Source: Lentisphaerota bacterium
Lineage (GTDB): Bacteria; Verrucomicrobiota; Lentisphaeria; Victivallales; Victivallaceae
DNA: 64,000 nucleotides
Direction of reading: 5' to 3'
Assembly (NCBI GenBank): GCA_015061685.1
Contig: SUWD01000001.1
Coordinates: forward strand, 274,356 to 338,355
The position numbers and the translations under genes were made by a program. Under the pieces are notes generated by a model. That model was given only the letters and a program-made list of their open reading frames with translations. It was not told the origin of the DNA and did not search any database. This document shows, piece after piece, positions 16,405-25,011 of this stretch; positions within the stretch are counted from its first letter, which is position 1; the number at the start of each line of letters is the position of its first letter.

Positions 16405-18181
16405 AAGACTCCGTGATTTGACAGAAAATAATACGAAATGTATGGTAAAGGTCAATGAGATACCTTTGATCGACCGTATGTTGAGTATTCTTTCCGGATA
16501 TGATTTGTCAAGAATCGTTATCGTCGTCGGTTATCAAGCTGAAAATCTTAAAACCCATATTCGGTCTTTGCCATGCAGCATCCCAATTGAATTTGTCGAA
16601 AATCCGATTTATGACAAAACAAATAATATTTACTCTCTTGCTCTTGCACAACAATATTTGGCAGCAGAAGATACTGTTTTGTTGGAATCTGATCTTATAT
16701 TTGAACCACGGCTGCTGGACAAAATATTGAATTCTAAAGATAAAAATGTCGCTCTCGTTGCCAAATATGAATCATGGATGGATGGGACTGTTGTCAGACT
16801 TGATTCAAAAAACAGGATCGTAAGTTTTATCCCTAAATCCGGATTCCGTTACAGTGATATAAATACATATTATAAAACTGTCAATATTTATAAATTCAGC
16901 AAAGAGTTTTCCCGTAATTATTATATCCCTTTTTTGCAGGCTTACATGCAGACTCAAGGGAAGAATGAATACTACGAACAGGTTTTGCGGATATTGACAT
17001 TTCTTGACCAGACAGATTTCAAGGCATTGCCGCTTGATGATGAAAAGTGGTATGAAATAGATGATGCTCAGGATTTGGATATTGCTGAAGCCATTTTTGC
17101 TGAAAACAAACAGCGTTTGACAAAATATTTCAAACGTTACGGCGGATATTGGCGTTTCCCGCAAATGCTGGACTATTGTTATTTGGTTAATCCGTATTTT
17201 CCCCCCGACCGGATGAAGGATGAATTACGCAGCAATTTCGATGTATTACTGACAGAATATCCATCCGGAAGCGGCATAAATAATCTTCTTGCCGGTAAAT
17301 ATTTTAGCATAAAGCAAAGTTTGATCGCTGTCGGCAACGGGGCTGCGGAACTTATCCGCTCTCTGATGCGTTTTACAACAGGTAAACTCGGGGTGATTTT
17401 ACCGACCTTTGAAGAATATCCCAATCGTTACAACAAAGAAGATTTGGTTGTTTTCAAACCGGAAACAGATGGTTTTACATATTCTGCGGATGATTTGATG
17501 GATTTTTATGCTGATAAACAAATTTCTTCACTGCTGATAGTCAATCCGGATAATCCATCGGGTAACTTCATTAAAATTGAAGACCTTATGCGTTTGCTAT
17601 CATGGTGCAAAAGCAGGGATATCCGTATTATTATTGATGAATCATTCGTAGATTTTTCTGATTTCAGCGAACAAACTTTACTTGTCAATCAGATTCTTGA
17701 GAATAATCCTCATCTGGTAGTAATCAAAAGTATATCAAAATCATACGGAGTGCCGGGATTGCGTCTGGGAATCATGGCGACAGCAGATTCAGATTTACTG
17801 ACGCAGGTAAAAGGTGATTTGCCTATTTGGAATATCAATTCATTCGCTGAATTTTATATGCAGATATTCAGCAAATACGAAAAATTGTATCATGAGGGGT
17901 GCAGACTTTTTTGCGAAGAACGCAAGCGGTTTAAAGCAGAACTGCAAAAAGTACCATTTCTCAAAGTATATCCGTCCCAGGCAAATTACTTCCTCTGCGA
18001 AGTCACTGGGAAATACACCTCGCCGGAGTTGACAGAAAAGCTGCTTGAACAAAATATCCTGATAAAAGACTGCAGTACCAAAGTTGCATTCGATGGCAGA
18101 AATTTTATCCGTATTGCGATCCGTAACAGACAAGATAATACGAATCTTTGTAAAAAGCTGAACAGTTTGCCGGAGAAATAA
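16370..18181 (+). CDS. Fused nucleotidyltransferase / class I-II aminotransferase
   Basis: A 603-residue fusion. Residues 1-235 are a LicC/sugar-nucleotidyltransferase-like domain: AVILAAGMGKRLRDLTENNTKCMVKV at the start, VENPIYDKTNNIYSL, LLESDLIF as the metal-binding acid, and EIDDAQDL near its end. Residues 245-603 are a HisC-like PLP aminotransferase with NPDNPSGNF, IIIDESFVDF, and the PLP-lysine in SISKSYGVPGLRLG. Similar fusions or pairs make activated amino-alcohol phosphates (established for phosphonate and Campylobacter capsule pathways). Together with the overlapping CDP-glycerol-type transferase it suggests a CDP-amino-alcohol donor. That product is inference. No frame break seen at the domain junction. 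Confidence 0.8.
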   Translation: MQAVILAAGMGKRLRDLTENNTKCMVKVNEIPLIDRMLSILSGYDLSRIVIVVGYQAENLKTHIRSLPCSIPIEFVENPIYDKTNNIYSLALAQQYLAAEDTVLLESDLIFEPRLLDKILNSKDKNVALVAKYESWMDGTVVRLDSKNRIVSFIPKSGFRYSDINTYYKTVNIYKFSKEFSRNYYIPFLQAYMQTQGKNEYYEQVLRILTFLDQTDFKALPLDDEKWYEIDDAQDLDIAEAIFAENKQRLTKYFKRYGGYWRFPQMLDYCYLVNPYFPPDRMKDELRSNFDVLLTEYPSGSGINNLLAGKYFSIKQSLIAVGNGAAELIRSLMRFTTGKLGVILPTFEEYPNRYNKEDLVVFKPETDGFTYSADDLMDFYADKQISSLLIVNPDNPSGNFIKIEDLMRLLSWCKSRDIRIIIDESFVDFSDFSEQTLLVNQILENNPHLVVIKSISKSYGVPGLRLGIMATADSDLLTQVKGDLPIWNINSFAEFYMQIFSKYEKLYHEGCRLFCEERKRFKAELQKVPFLKVYPSQANYFLCEVTGKYTSPELTEKLLEQNILIKDCSTKVAFDGRNFIRIAIRNRQDNTNLCKKLNSLPEK

Positions 18182-18185
18182 TATA

Positions 18186-19124
18186 ATGAAAATCATTACA
18201 TTCGATACAATAAAAAAACTCAATATTTCTCCGGCTGAATGTGTTGATTGGGTAAAAAAGGTGTTTATCAATAAACAGGAAAATATACTTCATGCCAAAG
18301 ACAGTATAAAACTTGACGGCAATATTTTCTTTAACACCATGCCATGTTATTTGAAATCGGAAAAAAAAGTGGGAGTAAAAGTAGTTTCACGCTTCCCGCA
18401 AAAAATACCGGCATTAAATTCAGATCTTTTACTTTATGATGCTGAAACCGGTGATTCTCTCTGCCTGATGGATGCTACGTGGATCACAACCATGAGAACC
18501 GGAGCAGTTGCAGCATTGGCGGCATTGACTTTTAAGCATTCGAATACCACAACTTTTTCCTTTGTCGGTTTGGGGAACACCGCAAGAGCAACTTTGCTTT
18601 GTCTGCTCAGTCAGATACCCCCTGAAGTAAAAATAAATGTTAATTTATATGAATATAAAAATCAGGCTCATGATTTCATAGAACGTTTCAAATCATATAA
18701 TAACATTATTTTCAATATTGAAGCTGATTTAAGTACGTTGATTGCCGGCAGTGATGTATTATTTTCATGCGTTACTGCATTTGACAACATTGTTGCTCCG
18801 GATGACGTTTTTCCGGAAGGTATATTGTTGATACCGGTTCATACGCGGGGATGGCAGAATTGCGATTTATTTTTTGATAAGGTTTTTGCAGATGACACAG
18901 ACCATGTTCGTAACTTCAAATATTTTGACAAGTTCAAACATTTTGCTGAATTTTCCGATGTACTGAATGGCAAATCTGTTGGACGTGAAAATGATGAAGA
19001 ACGAATTTTGAGTTACAACATCGGTATTGCTTTGCATGATGTTTATTTTGCATCGCAAATATATAAAAAATGTGATTCAGCTTCTGTTGTTTTATCGTCA
19101 TTAACTCAAAAGTTTTGGGTTTAA
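18186..19124 (+). CDS. Ornithine cyclodeaminase / mu-crystallin family protein
   Basis: A 312-residue member of the OCD/mu-crystallin fold. KVGVKVVSRFPQK, NSDLLLYDAETGDSL, the ATWITTMRTGAVAALAA helix and the dinucleotide-binding FVGLGNTARATL are all in place. The typical late acidic motif is DDTDHVRNFKYFDK. The family includes NAD-dependent deaminases, ketimine reductases and N-(aminocarboxyalkyl) amino-acid dehydrogenases. In a polysaccharide locus it may make or reduce an unusual amino-acid-like substituent. It sits 4 bases after the fused enzyme, with which it shares AT-rich codon use. Substrate unknown. Confidence 0.82.
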   Translation: MKIITFDTIKKLNISPAECVDWVKKVFINKQENILHAKDSIKLDGNIFFNTMPCYLKSEKKVGVKVVSRFPQKIPALNSDLLLYDAETGDSLCLMDATWITTMRTGAVAALAALTFKHSNTTTFSFVGLGNTARATLLCLLSQIPPEVKINVNLYEYKNQAHDFIERFKSYNNIIFNIEADLSTLIAGSDVLFSCVTAFDNIVAPDDVFPEGILLIPVHTRGWQNCDLFFDKVFADDTDHVRNFKYFDKFKHFAEFSDVLNGKSVGRENDEERILSYNIGIALHDVYFASQIYKKCDSASVVLSSLTQKFWV

Positions 19125-19207
19125 CACACTGCTGACAGATAAAGTTGCCGGGCTTCAGAGACTGGAATAGTTATGGAGCATGTAAATAAATGCAGAAAAG
19201 AAGATAT

Positions 19208-19351
19208 ATGAACAAGTTGATAATTAACAGTTTCACTCAATGCTTGAAGCAATATATACGTTTTTTTTCCCGGCTGCCGCAACTTCCTCCTCCTGCCTGT
19301 CTGCAGGGTATTATTGTTACTTATCTGAAACGGAGTATTTCTGAAATATGA
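19208..19351 (+). CDS. Possible small ORF (47 aa) coupled to an acyltransferase
   Basis: An ATG preceded by AGAAGATAT opens a 47-codon frame whose TGA overlaps the start codon of the next acyltransferase by 4 bases. The peptide is MNKLIINSF..., with the segment [13 protein letters not shown]. There is no recognised family. It fills the otherwise empty 223-base gap 19125-19347. It could be a leader peptide or chance. Kept because of the exact ATGA junction. Confidence 0.3.
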   Translation: MNKLIINSFTQCLKQYIRFFSRLPQLPPPACLQGIIVTYLKRSISEI

Positions 19352-19953
19352 TATCTTTCAAATTTCTCAAACAATTGCTGTTGGATAAACTGAAAATTTC
19401 AGCTTATCATCGCCGGAGACGGAAATATAACATCGGTGAATACAGCTATATTTCGCATACCACCAGAATAGGAAACGCTCAAATCGGCAAATTCTGTTCC
19501 ATTGCCCCCGGAGTGGCTATCGGTATCGGCAGCCATCCGACACATACCTTATCCACATCGCCATTCCAGTACACAAGAAATATGATAACGACCACAGGAA
19601 ATATCCTGGTGGACGAAAAAAATCTGGTCAAACTGAAACCAAAAAATACAGTCAGAATCAATAACGATGTCTATATCGGAATGAATGCTGTTATCATGCC
19701 CGGCGTAACGATCGGAAACGGTGCTGTCGTCGGCGCCGGAGCTGTGGTCACCAGAGACGTGCCCCCTTACGCCATCGTCGGCGGAGTACCGGCAAAAGTC
19801 ATCAAATACCGCTTTGAACAACCGGTCATTGATAAACTGCAAAAACTTGAATGGTGGAATTATCCGAAAGATTTTATTGTGCAGCTGCCTTTTGAAAATA
19901 TCGGCAGATGTATCGAACTGCTGGAAAGCAACCAACACCTGAAAACGATATAA
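19348..19953 (+). CDS. Hexapeptide-repeat acyltransferase (CatB/XAT-like)
   Basis: A 201-residue left-handed beta-helix protein of the xenobiotic acetyltransferase subgroup. [38 protein letters not shown] gives the first coils and the catalytic His region. An inserted loop ([18 protein letters not shown]) follows, and the helix resumes at [49 protein letters not shown]. The final EWWNYP is typical of sugar O-acetyltransferases in O-antigen loci. GC content returns to the window norm. It is followed 24 bases later by the ManC-like gene. Confidence 0.87.
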   Translation: MISFKFLKQLLLDKLKISAYHRRRRKYNIGEYSYISHTTRIGNAQIGKFCSIAPGVAIGIGSHPTHTLSTSPFQYTRNMITTTGNILVDEKNLVKLKPKNTVRINNDVYIGMNAVIMPGVTIGNGAVVGAGAVVTRDVPPYAIVGGVPAKVIKYRFEQPVIDKLQKLEWWNYPKDFIVQLPFENIGRCIELLESNQHLKTI

Positions 19954-19977
19954 AATATTATATTGGAGAATACCGCA

Positions 19978-21018
19978 ATGAAAGCAATTATTTTAGCCGG
20001 CGGCAGCGGCAGCAGATTATGGCCGTTTTCCAATGACGACATCCCCAAGCAGCTCTTGAGGATCAACAGCGATTTAAGTTTGCTGCAAAACACTTTTCTG
20101 CGGCTCAATCAGCTTGTCCCGGCAGAAAATATCCTTACCGTGACCAATATCGCCTACCGGGAAAAAACCGCTTCTCAATTACAGGAAATTTCCCCCGACG
20201 GCAAGCTCCTTTGTGAACCGTGCACCAGAAATACCGCTCCGGCGATCGCCTGTGCCATTGAATTTCTCCAAAAAGAGAATGATTCACCGGAGGATATCGT
20301 GATCATCGTCCCTGCCGATCACCTGATAAAAGATCACGCCGGTTTCAGAAAAACCCTCGAAAATGCCATCGCCATTGCCGAAAAAGATTATCTCGTCACT
20401 CTCGGCATAACCCCGGATTACCCTGAAACCGGATTCGGCTACATCAAAACTGCCGATACTTTTGACGGCGGATTCAAGGTGGAAAAATTTGTGGAAAAAC
20501 CCTCGGCTGATCTGGCGGAAAAGTATGTCGCCTCCGGAAATTACTTCTGGAATGGCGGTATTTTCGTCGGCAAGATCTCCGTTTTCAAAGAGGAATTCGC
20601 CAAATCCGCTCCGGAAATCGCCAAACTTGCGGAAAAATGTTCTTTTGCTTCCGGCTTGATCGGAGAGGAAATTTTCTCGCAAATGCCCAAAATTTCCATC
20701 GACTATGCCATTATGGAGAAATCCAGCCGGATAGCTCTGGTCAAACTCCTCTCCGATTGGAGCGATCTGGGGTCGTGGCAGGCAATATATCAGATTCATC
20801 CGCAGGATGAAAATGGCAATGTCGTCGTCGGCAGAGCGGTTCTGCACAATGTCAGAAATTCATTGATTTATTCCCCAAACACCATGACGGCGGTTGCCGA
20901 TATCGAAAACCGGGTCGTAGTCAATATCAATGGAATCAGCATGGCATGTAATCTTTTCCAATCCCAGAATGTCAGAATTCTTTGTGAGGCAGCAGCAAAA
21001 GAAAAAATTGAAAAATAG
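19978..21018 (+). CDS. manC: Mannose-1-phosphate guanylyltransferase
   Basis: A 346-residue nucleotidyltransferase. The start motif GGSGSRLWPFSNDDIPKQLL, EPCTRNTAPAIA, VPADHLI (metal-binding Asp), the substrate loop GYIKTAD, and FVEKPSADLAEKYV followed by FWNGGIF are the hallmarks of GDP-mannose pyrophosphorylases. It is the shorter form without the phosphomannose isomerase domain. It supplies GDP-mannose to surface glycans. Start at ATG 19978 because TTGGAG lies 9 bases upstream. Its stop codon TAG ends on the first base of a repeat remnant (21018). Confidence 0.88.
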   Translation: MKAIILAGGSGSRLWPFSNDDIPKQLLRINSDLSLLQNTFLRLNQLVPAENILTVTNIAYREKTASQLQEISPDGKLLCEPCTRNTAPAIACAIEFLQKENDSPEDIVIIVPADHLIKDHAGFRKTLENAIAIAEKDYLVTLGITPDYPETGFGYIKTADTFDGGFKVEKFVEKPSADLAEKYVASGNYFWNGGIFVGKISVFKEEFAKSAPEIAKLAEKCSFASGLIGEEIFSQMPKISIDYAIMEKSSRIALVKLLSDWSDLGSWQAIYQIHPQDENGNVVVGRAVLHNVRNSLIYSPNTMTAVADIENRVVVNINGISMACNLFQSQNVRILCEAAAKEKIEK

Positions 21019-21105
21019 TTATTGTCTCATTTTTTGCATTCCTGCGGTGGTGTATTGCGGCGTAGAGCAACAGAGACGGAAGGAAAGATTTCTCACAAAA
21101 AAATG
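21018..21105. mobile_element. Rearranged remnant of the MITE-like repeat (copy F)
   Basis: GTTATTGTCTCATTTTTT plus CCTGCGGTGGTGTATTGCGG is the same end as in copy A. It is followed after 20 unrelated bases by AGGAAAGATT-TCTCACAAAAAAATG, the same end again in inverted orientation. So two like ends face each other and the promoter end is gone. Confidence 0.7.
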
Positions 21106-21137
21106 AAAAAAATCAAAATATAAGGAAATATAAAAAA

Positions 21138-21959
21138 ATGAAAAAAATCGGTTTTATTGATCTTTTTATTGATGAATGGCACTCCAATAACTATCCGGAG
21201 TGGTTCCGTACCGCCCCCAGAGCAGCTGAATTTGAGCTGGGTTACGCCTGGGAAGAGGCCCCGCTGGAAGACCGCAAGCCGCTGGATGTCTGGTGCAAAG
21301 ATATGCAGATGATCCCGGCAAAAAGCATTGAGGAGGTCGTGGAAAATTCCGACTGCATCTGTGTCCTTGCCCCCTCCAGACCGGATGTGCATGAGCGTCT
21401 TGCTGAAATTCCGCTCAAATCGGGCAAGCCGGTATATATCGACAAGCCTTTTGCCGACAGTCAGGCGGCGGCGGAGAGACTTTTCGCTCTTGCCGACAGA
21501 TACAATACCCCTTTGATGTCCAGTTCGGCACTGCGTTTCAACGATCAGCTTTTAAGCGGTCAGGTCAAAGAGGTCGAACCGGTATTCATGGCTACCACCG
21601 GTGGCGGACGTTCTTTCGATGAGTACGGCATCCACCAGCTGGAGATGATCGTTTCCGTCATGGGAACGGAGGTAAGAAATCTGAAACTTGCCGGAGATGA
21701 GCAGAAAGTCTCCCTCACTCTGGAATATGCCGACGGCCGTCTGGCACAACTGCTTTACGCTACCAGATTCGGCTTTTCCATAACTGCCGCCGGAGAGAAA
21801 AAATCGGTCAACATCCCGGCTGTAACCAACTTTTTCCCGAATTTGATCGCCGGAATGCTGGATTTCTTCGCTACCGGGAAAAGCCTTATCGCTCCGGAGG
21901 AGACCATCACCATCGCCGGACTGCTCGAAAAAAGTATCAATATGCTCCATAACAGATAA
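21138..21959 (+). CDS. Gfo/Idh/MocA-family oxidoreductase
   Basis: A 273-residue member of the Gfo/Idh/MocA fold, shorter than usual (about 330-380). The N-terminal half lacks a classical GxGxxG at the very start (MKKIGFIDLFIDEWHSNN). The family's middle is clear: CICVLAPSRPDVHERLAEI, then DKPFADSQAAAERLFALAD in place of EKP, and GGGRSFDEYGIHQLEMIVSVMG with the catalytic His. These NAD-dependent enzymes act on sugars or nucleotide sugars. Several such diverged members are typical for Lentisphaerae. It lies in the polysaccharide locus, between ManC and the UDP-sugar dehydrogenase, but separated from ManC by the repeat remnant. Substrate unknown. Confidence 0.78.
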   Translation: MKKIGFIDLFIDEWHSNNYPEWFRTAPRAAEFELGYAWEEAPLEDRKPLDVWCKDMQMIPAKSIEEVVENSDCICVLAPSRPDVHERLAEIPLKSGKPVYIDKPFADSQAAAERLFALADRYNTPLMSSSALRFNDQLLSGQVKEVEPVFMATTGGGRSFDEYGIHQLEMIVSVMGTEVRNLKLAGDEQKVSLTLEYADGRLAQLLYATRFGFSITAAGEKKSVNIPAVTNFFPNLIAGMLDFFATGKSLIAPEETITIAGLLEKSINMLHNR

Positions 21960-22005
21960 TATCGGCTTCCGGAGAAATCTGCCGGGCGGCAGCGTTTTCT
22001 GCCGC

Positions 22006-22034
22006 TTGATTTTATCCGGCAACTGATATATATT
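22006..22034 (+). promoter_or_regulatory. Promoter of the UDP-sugar dehydrogenase gene
   Basis: TTGATT (22006-22011), 17 bases, TATATT (22029-22034), 24 bases before the ATG at 22058. Confidence 0.7.
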
Positions 22035-22057
22035 ATAGGGAAATACATGGAGGATAT

Positions 22058-23344
22058 ATGCTGGATAAGTTGAAAAGCGGCAAAATCAAACTTGCCGTTA
22101 TCGGATTGGGATATGTCGGACTGCCGCTGGCAGTGGAATTCGGTAAGAAATTTGATACCGTGGGTTTTGATGTCAAAACTTCCCGGCTCGATATGCTGCG
22201 TGCCGGCAGAGATGAAACTCTGGAAACCTCCCCCGAAGATCTGAAGCTTGCCGTCAATCTGCGTTATTCCGATGACCTTGCCGATCTGACCGACCGGGAT
22301 ATATTCATCGTAACGGTGCCGACGCCGGTGGATCGTTACAACCGCCCCGATCTCACGCCGCTTTACCGGGCCAGCGAAACTGTCGGCAAGGTGATGAAAA
22401 AAAATTGCATCGTCATCTATGAAAGCACCGTTTACCCCGGTTGTACGGAGGAAGATTGCGTGCCGGTATTGGAGAAATTCAGCAATTTGACCTTTAACCG
22501 GGATTTCTTTTGCGGTTACAGCCCCGAAAGGATCAATCCCGGCGATAAACAGCACACCCTTTTGCAGACGGTGAAAATCACTTCCGGATCGACCCCGGAA
22601 ACCGCCGAAATCGTCGATCAGCTCTATAATTCCATCCTGCAGTCAGGAACTCACAAAGCCTCCTGTATCAAGGTCGCTGAAGCCGCCAAAGTCATCGAAA
22701 ATTCCCAGCGGGATCTCAATATCGCATTCGTCAATGAATTGGCAAAGATCTTTCACCTGATCGGCATTGATACCAATGATGTCCTCGAAGCCGCCGGTAC
22801 CAAGTGGAATTTTATGAAATTCAAACCCGGTCTGGTCGGCGGACACTGCATCGGTGTCGATCCCTACTACCTTACCCACAAGGCACAAGCTCTGGGCTAT
22901 CTGCCCGAAGTCATTCTCGCCGGACGCCGGATCAACGACGGCATGGGAAAATATGTTGCCGGTGAGATCGTCAAAAAAATGATCAAAAAAGGTAAAACCG
23001 TCCTGGGAGCAAAAGTCCTCCAGCTGGGAATAACTTTCAAGGAAAACTGCCCGGATATCCGCAACAGCAGAGCGGTGGACGTGATCGAAGGATTGAAAGA
23101 ATTCGGCTGCGAAACCATCGTACTTGACCCGTGGGCAAATCCGGACGAGGTGAAGAAAGCCTACGGAATTGATTCGGTGAAAAACTTCTCCGACCTCAAG
23201 GAGAGTAATTACGATGCCGTGATTCTGGCGGTGCCTCATCGGGAGTTCCGGAATTTCAACCGGGATGAACTGGATTTGAAAGACGCTGTCGTTTACGATA
23301 TAAAAGGCTTCCTGCCCCGGGAAATGACCGACGGCAGATTGTAA
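22058..23344 (+). CDS. Nucleotide sugar dehydrogenase (WbpA/TviB-type)
   Basis: A 428-residue UDP-sugar 6-dehydrogenase. Rossmann motif GLGYVGLPLAVEFG near residue 17, VPTPVD, ESTVYPGCTEE, SPERINPGD, and the active-site cysteine in GGHCIGVDPYYL (about 266-277). A second Rossmann domain has VLQLGITFKENCPDIRNSR. The SPERINPGD loop and ESTVYPG are characteristic of UDP-GlcNAc or UDP-GalNAc dehydrogenases (WbpA, TviB, WbpO) rather than UDP-glucose dehydrogenase. It makes a HexNAc-uronic acid for surface glycans. Its stop codon is 1 base from the stop of the convergent pflX-like gene. Confidence 0.88.
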   Translation: MLDKLKSGKIKLAVIGLGYVGLPLAVEFGKKFDTVGFDVKTSRLDMLRAGRDETLETSPEDLKLAVNLRYSDDLADLTDRDIFIVTVPTPVDRYNRPDLTPLYRASETVGKVMKKNCIVIYESTVYPGCTEEDCVPVLEKFSNLTFNRDFFCGYSPERINPGDKQHTLLQTVKITSGSTPETAEIVDQLYNSILQSGTHKASCIKVAEAAKVIENSQRDLNIAFVNELAKIFHLIGIDTNDVLEAAGTKWNFMKFKPGLVGGHCIGVDPYYLTHKAQALGYLPEVILAGRRINDGMGKYVAGEIVKKMIKKGKTVLGAKVLQLGITFKENCPDIRNSRAVDVIEGLKEFGCETIVLDPWANPDEVKKAYGIDSVKNFSDLKESNYDAVILAVPHREFRNFNRDELDLKDAVVYDIKGFLPREMTDGRL

Positions 23345-23345
23345 A

Positions 23346-24281
23346 TCACAACTGCAAGGCAGCATCATCACTGCCGCCGTCAACGAAGTCGGGAATGAAA
23401 TCTTTGACTGCGGAATCCGCATCCTGCACGAAACCATCCTCTATACCGGAAGCAAAAAGTGCCGCTTCCGCAGTTTCGTACTCAAAATCATTGATCCGGC
23501 GGTTGAGTTCCGGGAACTGCTCATCTGAAACCAGACCGCAGGGCAGATATTGACGCATCAACGAGAATAAAATTTCGCCGGGACGGAAGTTTTTGGCGAC
23601 AAATTCGATCACCCGCAAAGTATTTTCCAACTGTCCGGGCAAAATCAGATGGCGGATGATAACGCCCTTTTTCATCATGCCGTCATCACCGATAACAAAA
23701 CTTCCGGTCTGACGGTACATCTCCCGGATGGCGGCAACGGCAACTTCAAAATAGTCTTTGGCATTGCTGTATTTTTGGGCGATGGCATTGTCGGCATATT
23801 TCAGGTCAGGCAGGAATATATCCACTTTGTTTTCCATGAGCTGCAAAGTTTCCGGCAATTCATAACCGTTGCTGTTGTAAACCACCGGCACCGGAAGTTT
23901 ATCCTGCAAAACCGGAGCGATCGCATGGACATAGTGTCCGGGAGTGACCAGATTGATATTGTGCGCCCCCCGGTCGATCAACCTGAAACAGATATTGCGG
24001 AACTCCTCCGGAGTGAATTCTTTGCCGCAAACCCCGGTGCTTATTTCGTGATTCTGACAATATACACAGTGCAGATTGCATCCGGCAAAGAAGATCGTAC
24101 CGCTGCCATTCCCGCCGCTGATTACCGGCTCTTCCCAGAAATGCAGTCCGGCACGGGCGATCATAATGCTGTGCGGTGAATGGCACACTCCGGGGAAATT
24201 TTTCTCTCCGGCAGCAGAAAAAGGCCGCGCCGCATTGCAGCGGCGCGGACAGGCATGACAAAGCTGGACAGCGGCACTCAT
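23346..24281 (-). CDS. Radical SAM protein, PflX family
   Basis: A 311-residue radical SAM enzyme. The [4Fe-4S]-SAM motif CNLHCVYCQN (CxxxCxxC) follows GSGTIFFAG. N-terminal cysteines CHACPRRC and VCHSP give a possible second site. PflX-family signatures INLVTPGHYV, VVYNSNGYE, VDIFLPDLKY, IIRHLILPG and LMRQYLP are present. PflX proteins resemble pyruvate formate-lyase activases but their target is unknown. Start ATG 24281 lies inside the 9-base duplication next to repeat copy C. An upstream TTG in the repeat is less likely. Before the repeat arrived, this ATG overlapped the asp23 stop (see findings). It is now read from the repeat's promoter. Confidence 0.85.
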   Translation of the reverse strand: MSAAVQLCHACPRRCNAARPFSAAGEKNFPGVCHSPHSIMIARAGLHFWEEPVISGGNGSGTIFFAGCNLHCVYCQNHEISTGVCGKEFTPEEFRNICFRLIDRGAHNINLVTPGHYVHAIAPVLQDKLPVPVVYNSNGYELPETLQLMENKVDIFLPDLKYADNAIAQKYSNAKDYFEVAVAAIREMYRQTGSFVIGDDGMMKKGVIIRHLILPGQLENTLRVIEFVAKNFRPGEILFSLMRQYLPCGLVSDEQFPELNRRINDFEYETAEAALFASGIEDGFVQDADSAVKDFIPDFVDGGSDDAALQL

Positions 24282-24287
24282 TATTTG

Positions 24288-24565
24288 ATAATGTTCCAAA
24301 TTTTGTGAAACTCAGACAGAAACTTATAAACAAACATTTTTGTTAACGTATAAAAATATCACATAAGTTGTGATTTGTCAAACCGGCAAACACGGGTTCG
24401 ATCTAACCGGTGGATGCAGTGTGAGGGAATGTCGCAGGTAAATCAAGGCGGATGAGCAGGAGTGTACTATCCGTACACGACTGCGAAAACGTCCGCTGAT
24501 TTGCCAAGAGATTGCCCGCAATGCACCACCGCAGGAAAGATTTTTCACAAAAACGAGACAATAAC
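24288..24565 (-). mobile_element. MITE-like repeat, copy C (278 bp)
   Basis: Starts ATAATGTTCCAAATTTTGTG and ends TTTTTCACAAAAACGAGACAATAAC. It is flanked by an exact 9-base duplication CATTATTTG (24279-24287 and 24566-24574). The GC-rich centre is missing and replaced by a short GATTTGCCAAGAG join. The promoter end faces the pflX-like gene, and the other end abuts the asp23 stop codon. Confidence 0.85.
24353..24381 (-). promoter_or_regulatory. Repeat-borne promoter reading into pflX
   Basis: Minus strand TTGACA, 17 bases, TATTTT, with ATCAC-N7-GTGAT in the spacer. The -10 box lies 72 bases before the pflX start codon. Confidence 0.65.
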
Positions 24566-24567
24566 CA

Positions 24568-25011
24568 TTATTTGCCGTTATCCTCTGCCGGAGCGGAAGT
24601 TTCGCCATTCTCTCCGGCTTCTTCAATATCCTGCACAACGACATGGACATTGGTAACATTCATCCCGGTGGTGCTTTCAACCTCGGCAATGACCGCTTTT
24701 TGGATGGCAGTGGCGATTTCAGGAATACAATAGCCGAAAATCAATGAAACTTTGATCTCAATGGCAACATTATTTTCCTCGCCGAGAACAATATTGATAT
24801 TGCGTGACTGCATCCGGCGACTGCCGACGATCTCGGCAAGATTGTCCACCAGAGAACTGCCGGCAAGACGGGAAACCCCCGGTACTCTCAAAGTTGCACG
24901 GCGGGCAAGAGAAGCGATAACCCCCTCATGGATGCGGATATCACCCATTTCGGTGTCATCGAGGATCATAGTTTTACTGCTGATCAGAGTATCTTTTTGT
25001 TCTTCGCTCAT
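24568..25011 (-). CDS. Asp23/Gls24 family protein
   Basis: A 147-residue Asp23/Gls24 (DUF322) protein. The core reads [28 protein letters not shown], then a strand-helix-strand ending [48 protein letters not shown], which is the family pattern. In Firmicutes such proteins lie beneath the membrane or respond to envelope stress. A fixed place just after accC is well known in many bacteria. Its start overlaps the accC stop by 4 bases. The C-terminal tail is acidic ([16 protein letters not shown]) and its TAA stop lies within the target duplication of repeat copy C. Confidence 0.88.
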   Translation of the reverse strand: MSEEQKDTLISSKTMILDDTEMGDIRIHEGVIASLARRATLRVPGVSRLAGSSLVDNLAEIVGSRRMQSRNINIVLGEENNVAIEIKVSLIFGYCIPEIATAIQKAVIAEVESTTGMNVTNVHVVVQDIEEAGENGETSAPAEDNGK

